Assembly: GCF_003544855.1 (NCBI RefSeq)
Contig: NZ_CP032101.1
Span: forward strand, 62,001 to 126,000
Direction: 5' to 3'
DNA length: 64,000 nucleotides
Origin: Malaciobacter marinus
GTDB lineage: Bacteria; Campylobacterota; Campylobacteria; Campylobacterales; Arcobacteraceae
Shown here: positions 26,027-33,522 of the stretch, in pieces
Numbering within the stretch: the first letter of the stretch is position 1
How the letters are laid out: each line of letters starts with the position of its first letter
Translations under genes and position numbers: made by a program
Notes under the pieces: model-generated
The model's input: the letters and a program-made list of their open reading frames with translations, nothing else
The model's database searches: none
Told to the model about the DNA's origin: nothing

Positions 26027-28489
26027 ATGGGAAATATAAAAAGAAGAGAGTTTCTAAAAGGAAGTGGTGCAGCAGCAGCTAGTACACTTTTATTTAGTGA
26101 TTTATCAGCAAATAGTTTAATTAGTGGTCCAGTTGCAAATAAATCTAAATCTTTAAGTGGTTCTCACTTTGGAGCATTTAGAGCTCATGTAAAAGGTGGA
26201 CAGTTTACTGGCGTTACAGCTTTTGAAGATGACCCAAACCCATCTCCTATGATTAATGCATTACCAAGTAGAACATATGCAAAAACAAGAGTTGAATATC
26301 CAATGGTAAGAGAAGGTTTCTTAAAACATGGACATAAAAGTGATACTTCAAAAAGAGGTTCTGACAAATTTGTAAGAGTTAGTTGGGAAAAGGCACTTGA
26401 TTTAGTAGCTTCTGAAGTTAAAAGAGTTCAAAAGTCATATGGATATAAAAGTATTTATGCAGGAAGTTATGGTTGGTATTGTACAGGTAAACTTCATAAT
26501 CCTCAAACATTAATGAATAGAATGATGAAAATATCAGGTGGTTTTGTAGGAAGAATTGGTGATTATTCAACTGCAGCTGCACAAATTATTTTACCTCATG
26601 TTTTAGGAAGTATTGAAGTTTATGAGCAACAAACTTCTTGGCCATTAGTTTTAAAACATGCTAAAAATGTAGTTTTTTGGGGTGCAAATCCACTTGTTAC
26701 TTGTCAAATTGATTGGGATGTATCAGGACATGGAGCTTTTCCTTATTTAGAACAGTTAAAAAAAGCACATAAAAAAGGTCAAGTTGATGTATTCTCTGTT
26801 GATCCTGTAAAAAATGATACAGCAATGTATTTTGATTCAAAAATGATACAACCAAAACCTAATACAGATGTTGCAATGATGCTTGGTATGATGTATTATT
26901 TACATACTTCAAATCAATATGATAAAGAGTTTATCAAAAAATATACTGTTGGATTTAAAGATTTTGAAGAGTATTTACTTGGAAAAGTAGATAACACTCC
27001 AAAAACATTGACATGGGCTTCAAATATTTGTGGAATAAAAGAAAAAGATATTAAAGACTTTGCACAAAAATTAAAAGATGAAAAAAGTATGTTAATGGCT
27101 GGATGGGGAGTTCAAAGAGCTGACCATGGAGAGCAATTTCACTGGACTTTAGTTACATTAGCTTGTATGTTAGGTCAAGTAGGAGTACCTGGGTGTGGAT
27201 TTGGATTTAGTTATCACTACTCAAATGGAGGAACACCAAGTTCATACGCACCAGGTTTAGGTGGAATCTCTACAAACATTAATAGTAGTAAAAATGGTCC
27301 TTGGACAAAATATGAGCCATTTAATATTCCTTGTGCAAGAATGGTAGATATGATATCAAATCCTGGTAAAGTTATTGACTTTAATGGTAAAAAAATAGAG
27401 TATCCAGAAATTAAAATGGTATATTGGACAAGTGGTAACCCATTTCATCATCATCAAGATAGAAACACAATGATTGAAGCTTGGAAAAAGCTAGAAACAT
27501 TTATTGTGCATGAACCTTTTTGGACACCAACAGCTAGAATGGCGGACATAGTTCTTCCAGCTACAACTGAAATTGAAAGAAATGATATTGAAATAATTGG
27601 TGACTATAATAGTAGCCATATTATTGCTATGAAAAAAGCTATTGACCCAGTTAAAGAATCAAAAGATGATTATGAAATTTGTAGATTAATTAGTAAAAGA
27701 CTTGGATATGAAGAAGAGTTTACAGATGGTAAAAAATCACAAATGGATTGGATTAAAGAGTTTTATAATAACTCAAAAGTTCAAGGTGAAAATAAAGGTA
27801 TAAAAATGCCTACATTTGAAGAATTCTGGGAAAAAGGATATGTTAAATTTGACGTAAGAGAAGAAGACAAAAACTTTACTAGATATGAAGAATATGTAAA
27901 AAATCCAATGCTAAATCCTTTGGGAACACCATCTGGAAAAATCGAAATTAGTTCAAGAGTAATTAAAAAATTCAATTATGATGATTGCTTACATTATCCA
28001 AGTTGGATAGAACCAGCTGAATGGTTAGGTTCAGAAGAATCAGAAGAGTATCCATTGCATGTATTATCTCCTCATCCAAAATATAGATTACACTCACAGT
28101 TATCTAATACTTGGATAAGAGACTTATATGAAGTAAATGGAAGAGAGCCAATTTGGTTAAATCCAAAAGATGCTAAAAAAAGAGGAATTAAAAACGGAGA
28201 TATTGTAAAAGTTTACAATAAAAGAGGTTCTACACTTGCAGGTGCAATTGTAACTAAGAATGTTCTTCCAGGTGTTGTTAAAATGGATGAGGGTGGATGG
28301 TATGACCCAAAAAATCCAGGTGAAGAGAAAACAATGTGCAAACATGGTGATGTAAATCAACTTACTATTGATAAAGGTACATCAAAACTTGCACAAGGAA
28401 ATATCTCAAACACAGCTTTAGTTCAAATTGAAAAATATACTAAAGAAGCACCACATATATCAGTTTTTGAAAAACCTTCAATAGTATAA
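26027..28489 (+). CDS. torA: Periplasmic molybdopterin oxidoreductase, TMAO/DMSO reductase family
   Basis: The 820-residue enzyme has a Tat signal, KRREFLKGSGAAAAST. It has no N-terminal 4Fe-4S motif, as in the TorA/DorA branch. GSYGW (146-150) and GDYST (178-182) are active-site segments, with S181 as the predicted Mo-ligating serine. It would reduce S- or N-oxides using electrons from the cytochrome upstream. From memory, a tyrosine at the SYGW position is typical of DMSO-type enzymes and differs in E. coli TorA, so substrate preference is open and the symbol is provisional. No TorD chaperone gene is adjacent. A strong terminator follows. Confidence 0.9.
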   Translation: MGNIKRREFLKGSGAAAASTLLFSDLSANSLISGPVANKSKSLSGSHFGAFRAHVKGGQFTGVTAFEDDPNPSPMINALPSRTYAKTRVEYPMVREGFLKHGHKSDTSKRGSDKFVRVSWEKALDLVASEVKRVQKSYGYKSIYAGSYGWYCTGKLHNPQTLMNRMMKISGGFVGRIGDYSTAAAQIILPHVLGSIEVYEQQTSWPLVLKHAKNVVFWGANPLVTCQIDWDVSGHGAFPYLEQLKKAHKKGQVDVFSVDPVKNDTAMYFDSKMIQPKPNTDVAMMLGMMYYLHTSNQYDKEFIKKYTVGFKDFEEYLLGKVDNTPKTLTWASNICGIKEKDIKDFAQKLKDEKSMLMAGWGVQRADHGEQFHWTLVTLACMLGQVGVPGCGFGFSYHYSNGGTPSSYAPGLGGISTNINSSKNGPWTKYEPFNIPCARMVDMISNPGKVIDFNGKKIEYPEIKMVYWTSGNPFHHHQDRNTMIEAWKKLETFIVHEPFWTPTARMADIVLPATTEIERNDIEIIGDYNSSHIIAMKKAIDPVKESKDDYEICRLISKRLGYEEEFTDGKKSQMDWIKEFYNNSKVQGENKGIKMPTFEEFWEKGYVKFDVREEDKNFTRYEEYVKNPMLNPLGTPSGKIEISSRVIKKFNYDDCLHYPSWIEPAEWLGSEESEEYPLHVLSPHPKYRLHSQLSNTWIRDLYEVNGREPIWLNPKDAKKRGIKNGDIVKVYNKRGSTLAGAIVTKNVLPGVVKMDEGGWYDPKNPGEEKTMCKHGDVNQLTIDKGTSKLAQGNISNTALVQIEKYTKEAPHISVFEKPSIV

Positions 28490-28495
28490 ACATAT

Positions 28496-28529
28496 AAAAA
28501 GAACAAGTGAAATCAGCTTGTTCTTTTTT
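28496..28529 (+). terminator. Rho-independent terminator of the molybdoenzyme operon
   Basis: AAAAAGAACAAG and CTTGTTCTTTTTT pair around a 9-nt loop, and the right arm ends in six or more Ts. It is the first of three hairpins in a row. Confidence 0.85.
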
Positions 28530-28541
28530 AATTAATTAATA

Positions 28542-28570
28542 GTATGAAAACTTTATAATAGTTTTCATAC
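28542..28570. other. Second hairpin without U-run
   Basis: GTATGAAAACT and AGTTTTCATAC form a perfect 11-bp inverted repeat around a 7-bp centre, TTATAAT. There is no T-run after it. The centre looks like part of a -10 box, so this may be an operator or promoter rather than a terminator. Confidence 0.5.
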
Positions 28571-28594
28571 AAAATAAATCAAAACAAACTCATT

Positions 28595-28628
28595 AAGCTA
28601 CAAGTATTTTTTACTTGTAGCTTTTTTT
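28595..28628 (+). terminator. Third hairpin, strong terminator
   Basis: AAGCTACAAGTA (28595-28606) and TACTTGTAGCTT (28612-28623) are perfect 12-bp arms with a 5-nt loop and seven Ts at 28622-28628. Together with the hairpin at 28542 it could bound a small RNA. Confidence 0.8.
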
Positions 28629-28725
28629 ATATAAACTCCCTCAAAATAGTACTTTACACAATTTTTTATCTTTATCGATTTATAGAATATAAAAAATAAA
28701 ATTTCAAAATTAGCTAATATTAATC

Positions 28726-28769
28726 TTGACTTATGAACATATGTTCGTTATAATTATGAACATATGTGC
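28726..28769 (+). promoter_or_regulatory. Consensus sigma-70 promoter with two palindromic operators
   Basis: TTGACT (28726-28731) and TATAAT (28749-28754) are separated by 17 bp. GAACATATGTTC, a perfect 12-bp palindrome, fills the spacer at 28735-28746. A near-copy, GAACATATGTGC, lies over the start region at 28758-28769, centres 23 bp apart. Binding at either site would block RNA polymerase, so the operon at 28785-31720 is probably repressed, likely by its own first gene product. Confidence 0.75.
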
Positions 28770-28784
28770 ATATAGGAAGAAAAA

Positions 28785-29081
28785 ATGAATTGTTGTGGCA
28801 GAAAAAGAAAGAGTAGAAATATTAATGCTGATTATTGCAATATCGCATTTAAACCAGCTGGTATAAGAAGAAAATTACTAGAAACAGTAATTATTTATGA
28901 AGATGAAATGGAATCAATTAAATTAGCAGATTATGAATCAATGTATCATCAAGATTGTGCTAATAAGATGAATATATCTCGTTCTACTTTTTCAAGATTG
29001 ATTGAAAGTGCAAGAAAGAAAATTGCGGATGCTTTATTAAATCAAAAAGCCATAAGTGTAGAATCAAGAATTGAAGGATAA
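28785..29081 (+). CDS. UPF0251/DUF134 predicted DNA-binding protein
   Basis: The 98-residue protein belongs to the UPF0251 family (PF02001). It has an N-terminal Cys/Arg segment, NCCGRKRKSR, and a helix-turn-helix at about 60-85, QDCANKMNISRSTFSRLIES, like sigma-70 region 4. Such genes often sit beside NifX/NifB-like and MinD-like genes, as here. Ribosome-binding site AGGAAGA precedes the ATG. It lies directly behind two palindromic operators overlapping the promoter, so autoregulation is the simplest model. Confidence 0.85.
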   Translation: MNCCGRKRKSRNINADYCNIAFKPAGIRRKLLETVIIYEDEMESIKLADYESMYHQDCANKMNISRSTFSRLIESARKKIADALLNQKAISVESRIEG

Positions 29082-29084
29082 AAA

Positions 29085-29273
29085 ATGAGAAATTGTAGAA
29101 AACTGAATAATAAAAGTTCTAATCAAGGATTAGGACAAGGTAAAAGAAGAGCTCAAGGAAAAAGACAAAGAAGAGGAGCTCAAGGATTAAAAGAAGGTAG
29201 AAATTCAAATAAAATTGAAAATAGTTTTGAATCTTCAATGACTAGAAGATTTCAAAATAGAAATCAATTCTAA
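29085..29273 (+). CDS. Very small basic Gln/Gly/Arg-rich protein (62 aa)
   Basis: The 62-residue ORF starts 3 nt after the regulator and its stop overlaps the next ATG (TAATG), so it is tightly built into the operon. It is rich in Arg, Lys, Gln, Gly and Asn with few hydrophobic residues. It has a loose internal repeat: QGLGQGKRRAQGK and RRGAQGLKEGR. I know no named family with certainty. DUF5320-type Gly-rich small proteins occupy similar places in related operons, and it may be a divergent form. It could bind RNA, DNA or an acidic partner; that is inference from charge. Confidence 0.65.
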   Translation: MRNCRKLNNKSSNQGLGQGKRRAQGKRQRRGAQGLKEGRNSNKIENSFESSMTRRFQNRNQF

Positions 29274-30121
29274 TGAAAATTACAATTGCTAGTGGAAAGG
29301 GTGGTACAGGAAAAACAACTCTTTCTACTAATTTAGCAATGTATCTAAAAAGTAAAAAAGAAGATATTGTTTTAACAGATTTAGATGTTGAAGAACCAAA
29401 TATTACTCAGTTTTTAAAAGGTGATTTGAAAAATGAGTATCTTTGTAATAAGTTTGTTCCTCAATGGGAAGAAAACAATTGCACCTTATGTGGACATTGT
29501 TCCGAAATTTGTAATTTTAATGCAATAGTAACAACAGACAAAAAAGTTTTGATTTTTAATGAACTTTGTCATAGTTGTTTTGCTTGTAGTGAATTATGCC
29601 CTACTACATCTTTATTGATGAAACCTACAAAAATAGGTCGAATAAAAGAGTTTTTTAATGAATTTGTTTTCATAGAAGGATGCCTTGATTTAGGGCAAGA
29701 AATGGCTATACCTGTTATATCTCAAACTATTTCTTATACAAACAAAAAATTTCAAAAAAGTTTAAATCTTTTTGATGCTCCACCTGGAACTAGTTGTTCT
29801 TTTGTGGAAGCTTGCAGACAAAGTGATTTTATTTTTTTAGTTACTGAGCCAACACCTTTTGGTTTAAATGATTTAAAACTGGCAGTTGAAACTTTAAAAG
29901 TAATAAAAAAAGAGTTTGCAGTAATTATAAATAGAGATGGAATAGGAAATAGTGAAGTAGAGGATTATTGTAATAAAGAATCAATACAAATAATTACAAA
30001 AATCAAAAATGATAAAAATGTTGCAAAATTATATTCTAATGGAAAAATAATATATAACAAAGTTGAACATTTTAAAGAATCATTAGAAGAAATAAGCTCT
30101 TTTATAGGAGGTATAAAATGA
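29273..30121 (+). CDS. MinD/Mrp-like ATPase with inserted 2x4Fe-4S ferredoxin domain (first copy)
   Basis: The 282-residue P-loop ATPase has a deviant Walker A, GKGGTGKTT (8-16). A bacterial ferredoxin domain is inserted after about residue 65, with cysteines C70, C73, C76, C80 and C99, C102, C105, C109. DAPPGTSC is a Walker B-like motif. Such nucleotide-binding proteins are thought to assemble or transfer Fe-S or other metal clusters. The second copy overlaps its end by 4 nt, so the two may form a heterodimer. Function beyond the family is unknown. Confidence 0.85.
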   Translation: MKITIASGKGGTGKTTLSTNLAMYLKSKKEDIVLTDLDVEEPNITQFLKGDLKNEYLCNKFVPQWEENNCTLCGHCSEICNFNAIVTTDKKVLIFNELCHSCFACSELCPTTSLLMKPTKIGRIKEFFNEFVFIEGCLDLGQEMAIPVISQTISYTNKKFQKSLNLFDAPPGTSCSFVEACRQSDFIFLVTEPTPFGLNDLKLAVETLKVIKKEFAVIINRDGIGNSEVEDYCNKESIQIITKIKNDKNVAKLYSNGKIIYNKVEHFKESLEEISSFIGGIK

Positions 30122-31032
30122 GGGAAATTGTAATAATTTCTGGAAAAGGTGGTACAGGAAAAAGTTCTATAAGTGCATCTTTTGCGTATTTAGAAAAGAG
30201 TAATGCACTTATAACTGATTGTGATGTTGATGCAGCAAATTTACATTTACTTTTGGATGCAGATTTTGAAGAGAGTGAAGAGTTTTATAGTGGTAAACTT
30301 GCAGTAATTGATAATGAAGAGTGTCTTAGTTGTGGGGCTTGTTTAAGAGGTTGTAAGTTTGAAGCAATAACAAAAGAAAATAATAAACTAATAGTAGATG
30401 CAATTTTATGTGAAGGTTGTGGCTATTGTAGTCAAATTTGTCCAACAGATGCTATTCGTATGAAAGATCAAAAAGCTGGTGATTTATATATTTCAAATAT
30501 AAAAACTGGTTCAAAATTAGTACATGCAAAACTTGGATTTGGAGCAGAAAATTCAGGAAAACTTGTCTCAAAGGTGAAAAAAGAGGGAAAAGTTTTAGCT
30601 TTAAAACAAAATAAAGAGTTTGTCATTACAGATGGAAGTCCAGGTATTGGATGTTCTGTTATTTCAAGTTTAAGTGGGGCAAATTTAGTTGTAATTGTAA
30701 CAGAAGCTAGTAAGTCTGGTTTTCATGATTTGCAAAGAGTAGTTGAACTTGTAAAATCATTTGAACTTGAAGCAATTTGCATAATAAATAAGTATGATTT
30801 AAATCAGGAATTATCAGAAAAAATAGAACAATATTTAAAAAGAAAAAAAATAAAAGTTGTTTCAAAACTACCTTATAATGAGATTTTTTCTGAAGCATTA
30901 GTTCATTCACAAAGTTTAATAGAGTTTGATAAAGATTGTGAAATCTCTAATCTTATAAATGAGAGTTGGAATGAAATAAAATGGACAATAAGAAGACAAG
31001 ATAATGAAAATAGTTTTTACAGCAATAAATAA
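30118..31032 (+). CDS. MinD/Mrp-like ATPase with inserted 2x4Fe-4S ferredoxin domain (second copy)
   Basis: The 304-residue paralogue of the preceding gene has Walker A GKGGTGKSS (9-17) and ferredoxin cysteines C69, C72, C75, C79 and C98, C101, C104, C108. DGSPGIGCSV is the Walker B-type segment. It has about 20 more residues than the first copy, mainly around YISNIKTGSKLVHAKLGFGA (about 122-150). Its last 29 nt overlap the next gene. The pair plus two NifX-like proteins forms a recurring but poorly understood metal-cofactor gene set. Confidence 0.85.
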   Translation: MREIVIISGKGGTGKSSISASFAYLEKSNALITDCDVDAANLHLLLDADFEESEEFYSGKLAVIDNEECLSCGACLRGCKFEAITKENNKLIVDAILCEGCGYCSQICPTDAIRMKDQKAGDLYISNIKTGSKLVHAKLGFGAENSGKLVSKVKKEGKVLALKQNKEFVITDGSPGIGCSVISSLSGANLVVIVTEASKSGFHDLQRVVELVKSFELEAICIINKYDLNQELSEKIEQYLKRKKIKVVSKLPYNEIFSEALVHSQSLIEFDKDCEISNLINESWNEIKWTIRRQDNENSFYSNK

Positions 31033-31345
31033 AAGTGAAGATAGCTTAATAGATAGTAGATTTGGTAGAGCAAGTGTATTAGTAGTATATGATGAAGATA
31101 CTAAAACAAAAGAATTTATATCAAATGATGAAAGTGAGGGCATGAGTCAAGGTGCTGGATTACAAACAGCACAAAAAGTTTTAAAAATAAATCCTGATAT
31201 GATAATTATAGCAAATGCAATAGGATATAAAACCTTAGATGTCATAAAACAAACAGATATAAAAGTCTATATTGGAGCTATTGATATGACAATAGATGAA
31301 GCGTATAAAGCTTTTAAAAATAATAAATTAAAATTACAAAATTAA
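31004..31345 (+). CDS. NifX/NifB-C-terminal-like metal-cofactor-binding protein (first)
   Basis: The 113-residue single-domain protein belongs to the dinitrogenase iron-molybdenum cofactor family (PF02579): IDSRFGRASVLVVYD, then GAGLQTAQKVL and DMIIIANAIGYKTLDVI. Members bind Fe-S or Mo-containing cluster precursors. There is no nitrogenase gene in the window, so a role in nitrogen fixation is not supported. Its start lies inside the previous gene (29-nt overlap). Confidence 0.82.
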   Translation: MKIVFTAINKSEDSLIDSRFGRASVLVVYDEDTKTKEFISNDESEGMSQGAGLQTAQKVLKINPDMIIIANAIGYKTLDVIKQTDIKVYIGAIDMTIDEAYKAFKNNKLKLQN

Positions 31346-31354
31346 GGAGTAAAG

Positions 31355-31720
31355 ATGAGATTAATTTTTCCAACAAATGAAAATCAAGGATATTTAAGTA
31401 AAAGAGGTGCCCATTTTGGCAAAGCAAAATTCTATACAGTAATTACATTAGAAGATGAAAAAATAGTAGATGTAGAATCTTTGAAAAACCCAGGTCATGA
31501 AACAGGTGCTTGTAGTAATGCAATTAGTAATATTCTAAGTTTTAATCCAGATGCCCTAATAGTAGGTGGAATTGGTACAAAACCAGCTGAGGGTTTTAAA
31601 GAAGCAGGACTAGATGTATATTTTGATGAAACAAGTAAAACTGTCGAAGATAGTATTAAACTGTTTTTATCAAATAAATTAGAAAAAAGTGTAGGAAAAG
31701 GTACTTGCAGTGTACATTAG
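31355..31720 (+). CDS. NifX/NifB-C-terminal-like metal-cofactor-binding protein (second)
   Basis: The 121-residue member of the same family has SKRGAHFGKAKFYTVI, GHETGACSNAISNIL and DALIVGGIGTKPAEGF. Cys52-type and C-terminal Cys-His residues (GTCSVH at the end) could bind metal. AAGGAG precedes the ATG. It is the last gene of the UPF0251 operon before a possible new promoter. Confidence 0.82.
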   Translation: MRLIFPTNENQGYLSKRGAHFGKAKFYTVITLEDEKIVDVESLKNPGHETGACSNAISNILSFNPDALIVGGIGTKPAEGFKEAGLDVYFDETSKTVEDSIKLFLSNKLEKSVGKGTCSVH

Positions 31721-31731
31721 GAGTTTTTGTG

Positions 31732-31737
31732 TATAAT
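31732..31737 (+). promoter_or_regulatory. -10 element before the FetB-like gene
   Basis: TATAAT lies 30 bp before the ATG at 31767, in the 46-bp gap after the cofactor operon. No convincing -35 is visible. Confidence 0.4.
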
Positions 31738-31766
31738 TTACATAAAAAATAATATAAAGAATTTTT

Positions 31767-32468
31767 ATGGTAACTATCTCTTTTTTAAATTTATCAATAA
31801 TGCTCTTGCCTTTAGCTTTTGTAGGCTTTTTCTATTATAGATATACAAGTGATAAAAAAGAGATAGCTTATGCAAGCTTAAGAATGGTTTTACAGTTGAC
31901 ATTAATAGGCTACGTATTAATTTTTATATTTAAAACAAAAGATTTACTTATTGGTTCTTTTATTCTTCTTTTTATGCTTGTATTTGCAACTTTTATTATT
32001 TTAAGAGTAACCAAAGACAAAAGTCTTAAAAACTATATGCATATATTTATAGCTACTTTTATTTCATCATTTATACATCTTTTTTTAATTATTGTAGTGG
32101 TTTTAGATTTAGATAGTTTGTATGAGCCAAGATATGTTATTCCTATTGCTGGGATGATATTTGCAAACTCAATGAATGTTATTTCTTTAGCTATTGAAAG
32201 ATTTGAAAAAGAGTTAAGTAGAAATGAAAGCTTTAAAAAAGCAAGAGAAATAAGCTTTAAAGCCTCTATGATTCCTCAAATAAACTCACTTTTAGCCGTA
32301 GGTTTAGTGGCTTTGCCTGGTATGATGACAGGACAAATTTTATCAGGAGTTGATCCTTTAATTGCTGTAAGATATCAAATCATGATTATGATAATGGCAA
32401 TATCCAGTGGAGGAATGGCAACTATTTTTTATTATATACTAAAATCAAAAATTATTTTTAAAAAGTAA
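31767..32468 (+). CDS. fetB: FetB-like (UPF0014) ABC-type metal exporter permease
   Basis: The 233-residue protein has about seven membrane helices and the UPF0014 features VIPIAGMIFANSMNVISLAI and GLVALPGMMTGQILSGVDP. In E. coli FetB works with the ATPase FetA to export iron under stress. No fetA-like ATPase gene is adjacent, so the partner would have to be encoded elsewhere. No Shine-Dalgarno sequence is obvious before the ATG. It is placed between a metal-cluster operon and the copper efflux region. Confidence 0.82.
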   Translation: MVTISFLNLSIMLLPLAFVGFFYYRYTSDKKEIAYASLRMVLQLTLIGYVLIFIFKTKDLLIGSFILLFMLVFATFIILRVTKDKSLKNYMHIFIATFISSFIHLFLIIVVVLDLDSLYEPRYVIPIAGMIFANSMNVISLAIERFEKELSRNESFKKAREISFKASMIPQINSLLAVGLVALPGMMTGQILSGVDPLIAVRYQIMIMIMAISSGGMATIFYYILKSKIIFKK

Positions 32469-32514
32469 GATTTTACACGATAAATCCATACTATTTTTAT
32501 ATATTTAAATAAAA

Positions 32515-33186
32515 ATGGTTGAAAAAATGAAAATATTATTACTTGAAGACGATATGATCTTAAATGAGATAATTGAAGAGTATTTACTTGAAAATAAATA
32601 TGATGTAAAGGCAACTACTAACTCACAAGAGGCTTTAGAGTTAATCTATGATAATCTTTTTGATATTTTACTTTTAGATGTTAATGTCCCTTATCTAAAT
32701 GGATTTTCCCTTTTAAAAAAATTAAGAAAAAACTCAATATATGTACCCACAATTTTTATTACTTCAAAAAATCAAGCAGATGATATGCAAGAGGGCTTTG
32801 ATGCTGGTTGTGATGACTATATTAAAAAGCCTTTTAATTTAGATGAGTTAAATTTAAGAATTAAAAACTTAAAAAGACTATATAGTATTGACTCAACTTT
32901 TGTAAAAATAGCACCTAATCTTTGTTATGATGTGAGCAATAGAATAATTTTAAAAGATGAGGTGAAGTATCAACTTTCAAAGATGGAAGCAAAAGTATTT
33001 GAGTATCTTTATAAAAACAAAAATAGAGCAGTATCAATAGAAGAAATAGGATTAAATAACTGGGTTTATGATGATATACCAATTGATACTACAATTAGAA
33101 CATATATTAAAAATTTAAGAAAAATTGTGGGAAAAGAGACAATAGAGACTATAAAAAGTATTGGTTATAAATTAAAGACAGCATAA
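32515..33186 (+). CDS. Orphan OmpR-type response regulator
   Basis: The 223-residue protein has an acidic pocket (E11-D12-D13), phosphoacceptor D55 in LLLDVNVP, IKKPFNLDEL and a C-terminal winged helix ending GYKLKTA. It is clearly paralogous to the regulator at 40408-41067: both share LNEII, LLLDVNVP, NGF, FITS and YIKKPF blocks. No kinase gene is adjacent. The ATG at 32527 (MKILLLEDD) is an alternative start. A stem-loop shared with the convergent small gene follows. Confidence 0.88.
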   Translation: MVEKMKILLLEDDMILNEIIEEYLLENKYDVKATTNSQEALELIYDNLFDILLLDVNVPYLNGFSLLKKLRKNSIYVPTIFITSKNQADDMQEGFDAGCDDYIKKPFNLDELNLRIKNLKRLYSIDSTFVKIAPNLCYDVSNRIILKDEVKYQLSKMEAKVFEYLYKNKNRAVSIEEIGLNNWVYDDIPIDTTIRTYIKNLRKIVGKETIETIKSIGYKLKTA

Positions 33187-33198
33187 AAGCTGTCTTTA
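33173..33198. terminator. Bidirectional terminator
   Basis: TAAAGACAGC and GCTGTCTTTA form a perfect 10-bp stem with a 6-nt loop between convergent genes. Confidence 0.75.
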
Positions 33199-33429
33199 TC
33201 CAGAATATTTAGCTGTTTTATTTAAATCTTCTAATAATCTATCATAATTTGTTTGTTTTATATTAGATTGAGAATCTTTTTTTGCAAAATTTTTATGCAT
33301 CTTAATGCATAACTCTTTTGTCATTGCACCTTTCATGCTTTGCATATTATGGTGACTCATATTTGAAGCAAAAAGTGCGCTTGTAAATAAAGCTGTTCCT
33401 AAAATTGTAACTGTAAGTTTTTTCATCAT
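33196..33429 (-). CDS. Small exported Met/His-containing protein
   Basis: The 77-residue protein has a signal peptide, LTVTILGTALFTSALFA, cut before SNMSHH. The mature N-terminus, NMSHHNMQSMKGAM, is rich in Met and His, as in periplasmic copper-handling peptides. The family is not recognised. It lies 90 bp downstream of cusA on the same strand but behind a terminator, with AAAGGATG before its start. A copper chaperone role in place of CusF is possible; that is inference from composition and place. Confidence 0.7.
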   Translation of the reverse strand: MMKKLTVTILGTALFTSALFASNMSHHNMQSMKGAMTKELCIKMHKNFAKKDSQSNIKQTNYDRLLEDLNKTAKYSG

Positions 33430-33493
33430 ACATCCTTTTTCTTGATTTGTAGTATGATTTTAGTAGTTTAATATGGAAAGAATATGGAAAAAC

Positions 33494-33522
33494 TAAAAGT
33501 CTTCAATTAAGAAGACTTTTTA
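33494..33522 (-). terminator. Terminator of the cus operon
   Basis: TAAAAGTCTTC and GAAGACTTTTTA pair around a 6-nt loop and overlap the cusA stop codon. On the minus strand the stem is followed by a T-rich run. Confidence 0.75.

Noticed and set aside
28785-31720. Nitrogen-fixation gene cluster
   Set aside because: Only NifX/NifB C-terminal-like single domains are present. There is no nifHDK, radical-SAM NifB or other nitrogenase gene in the window.
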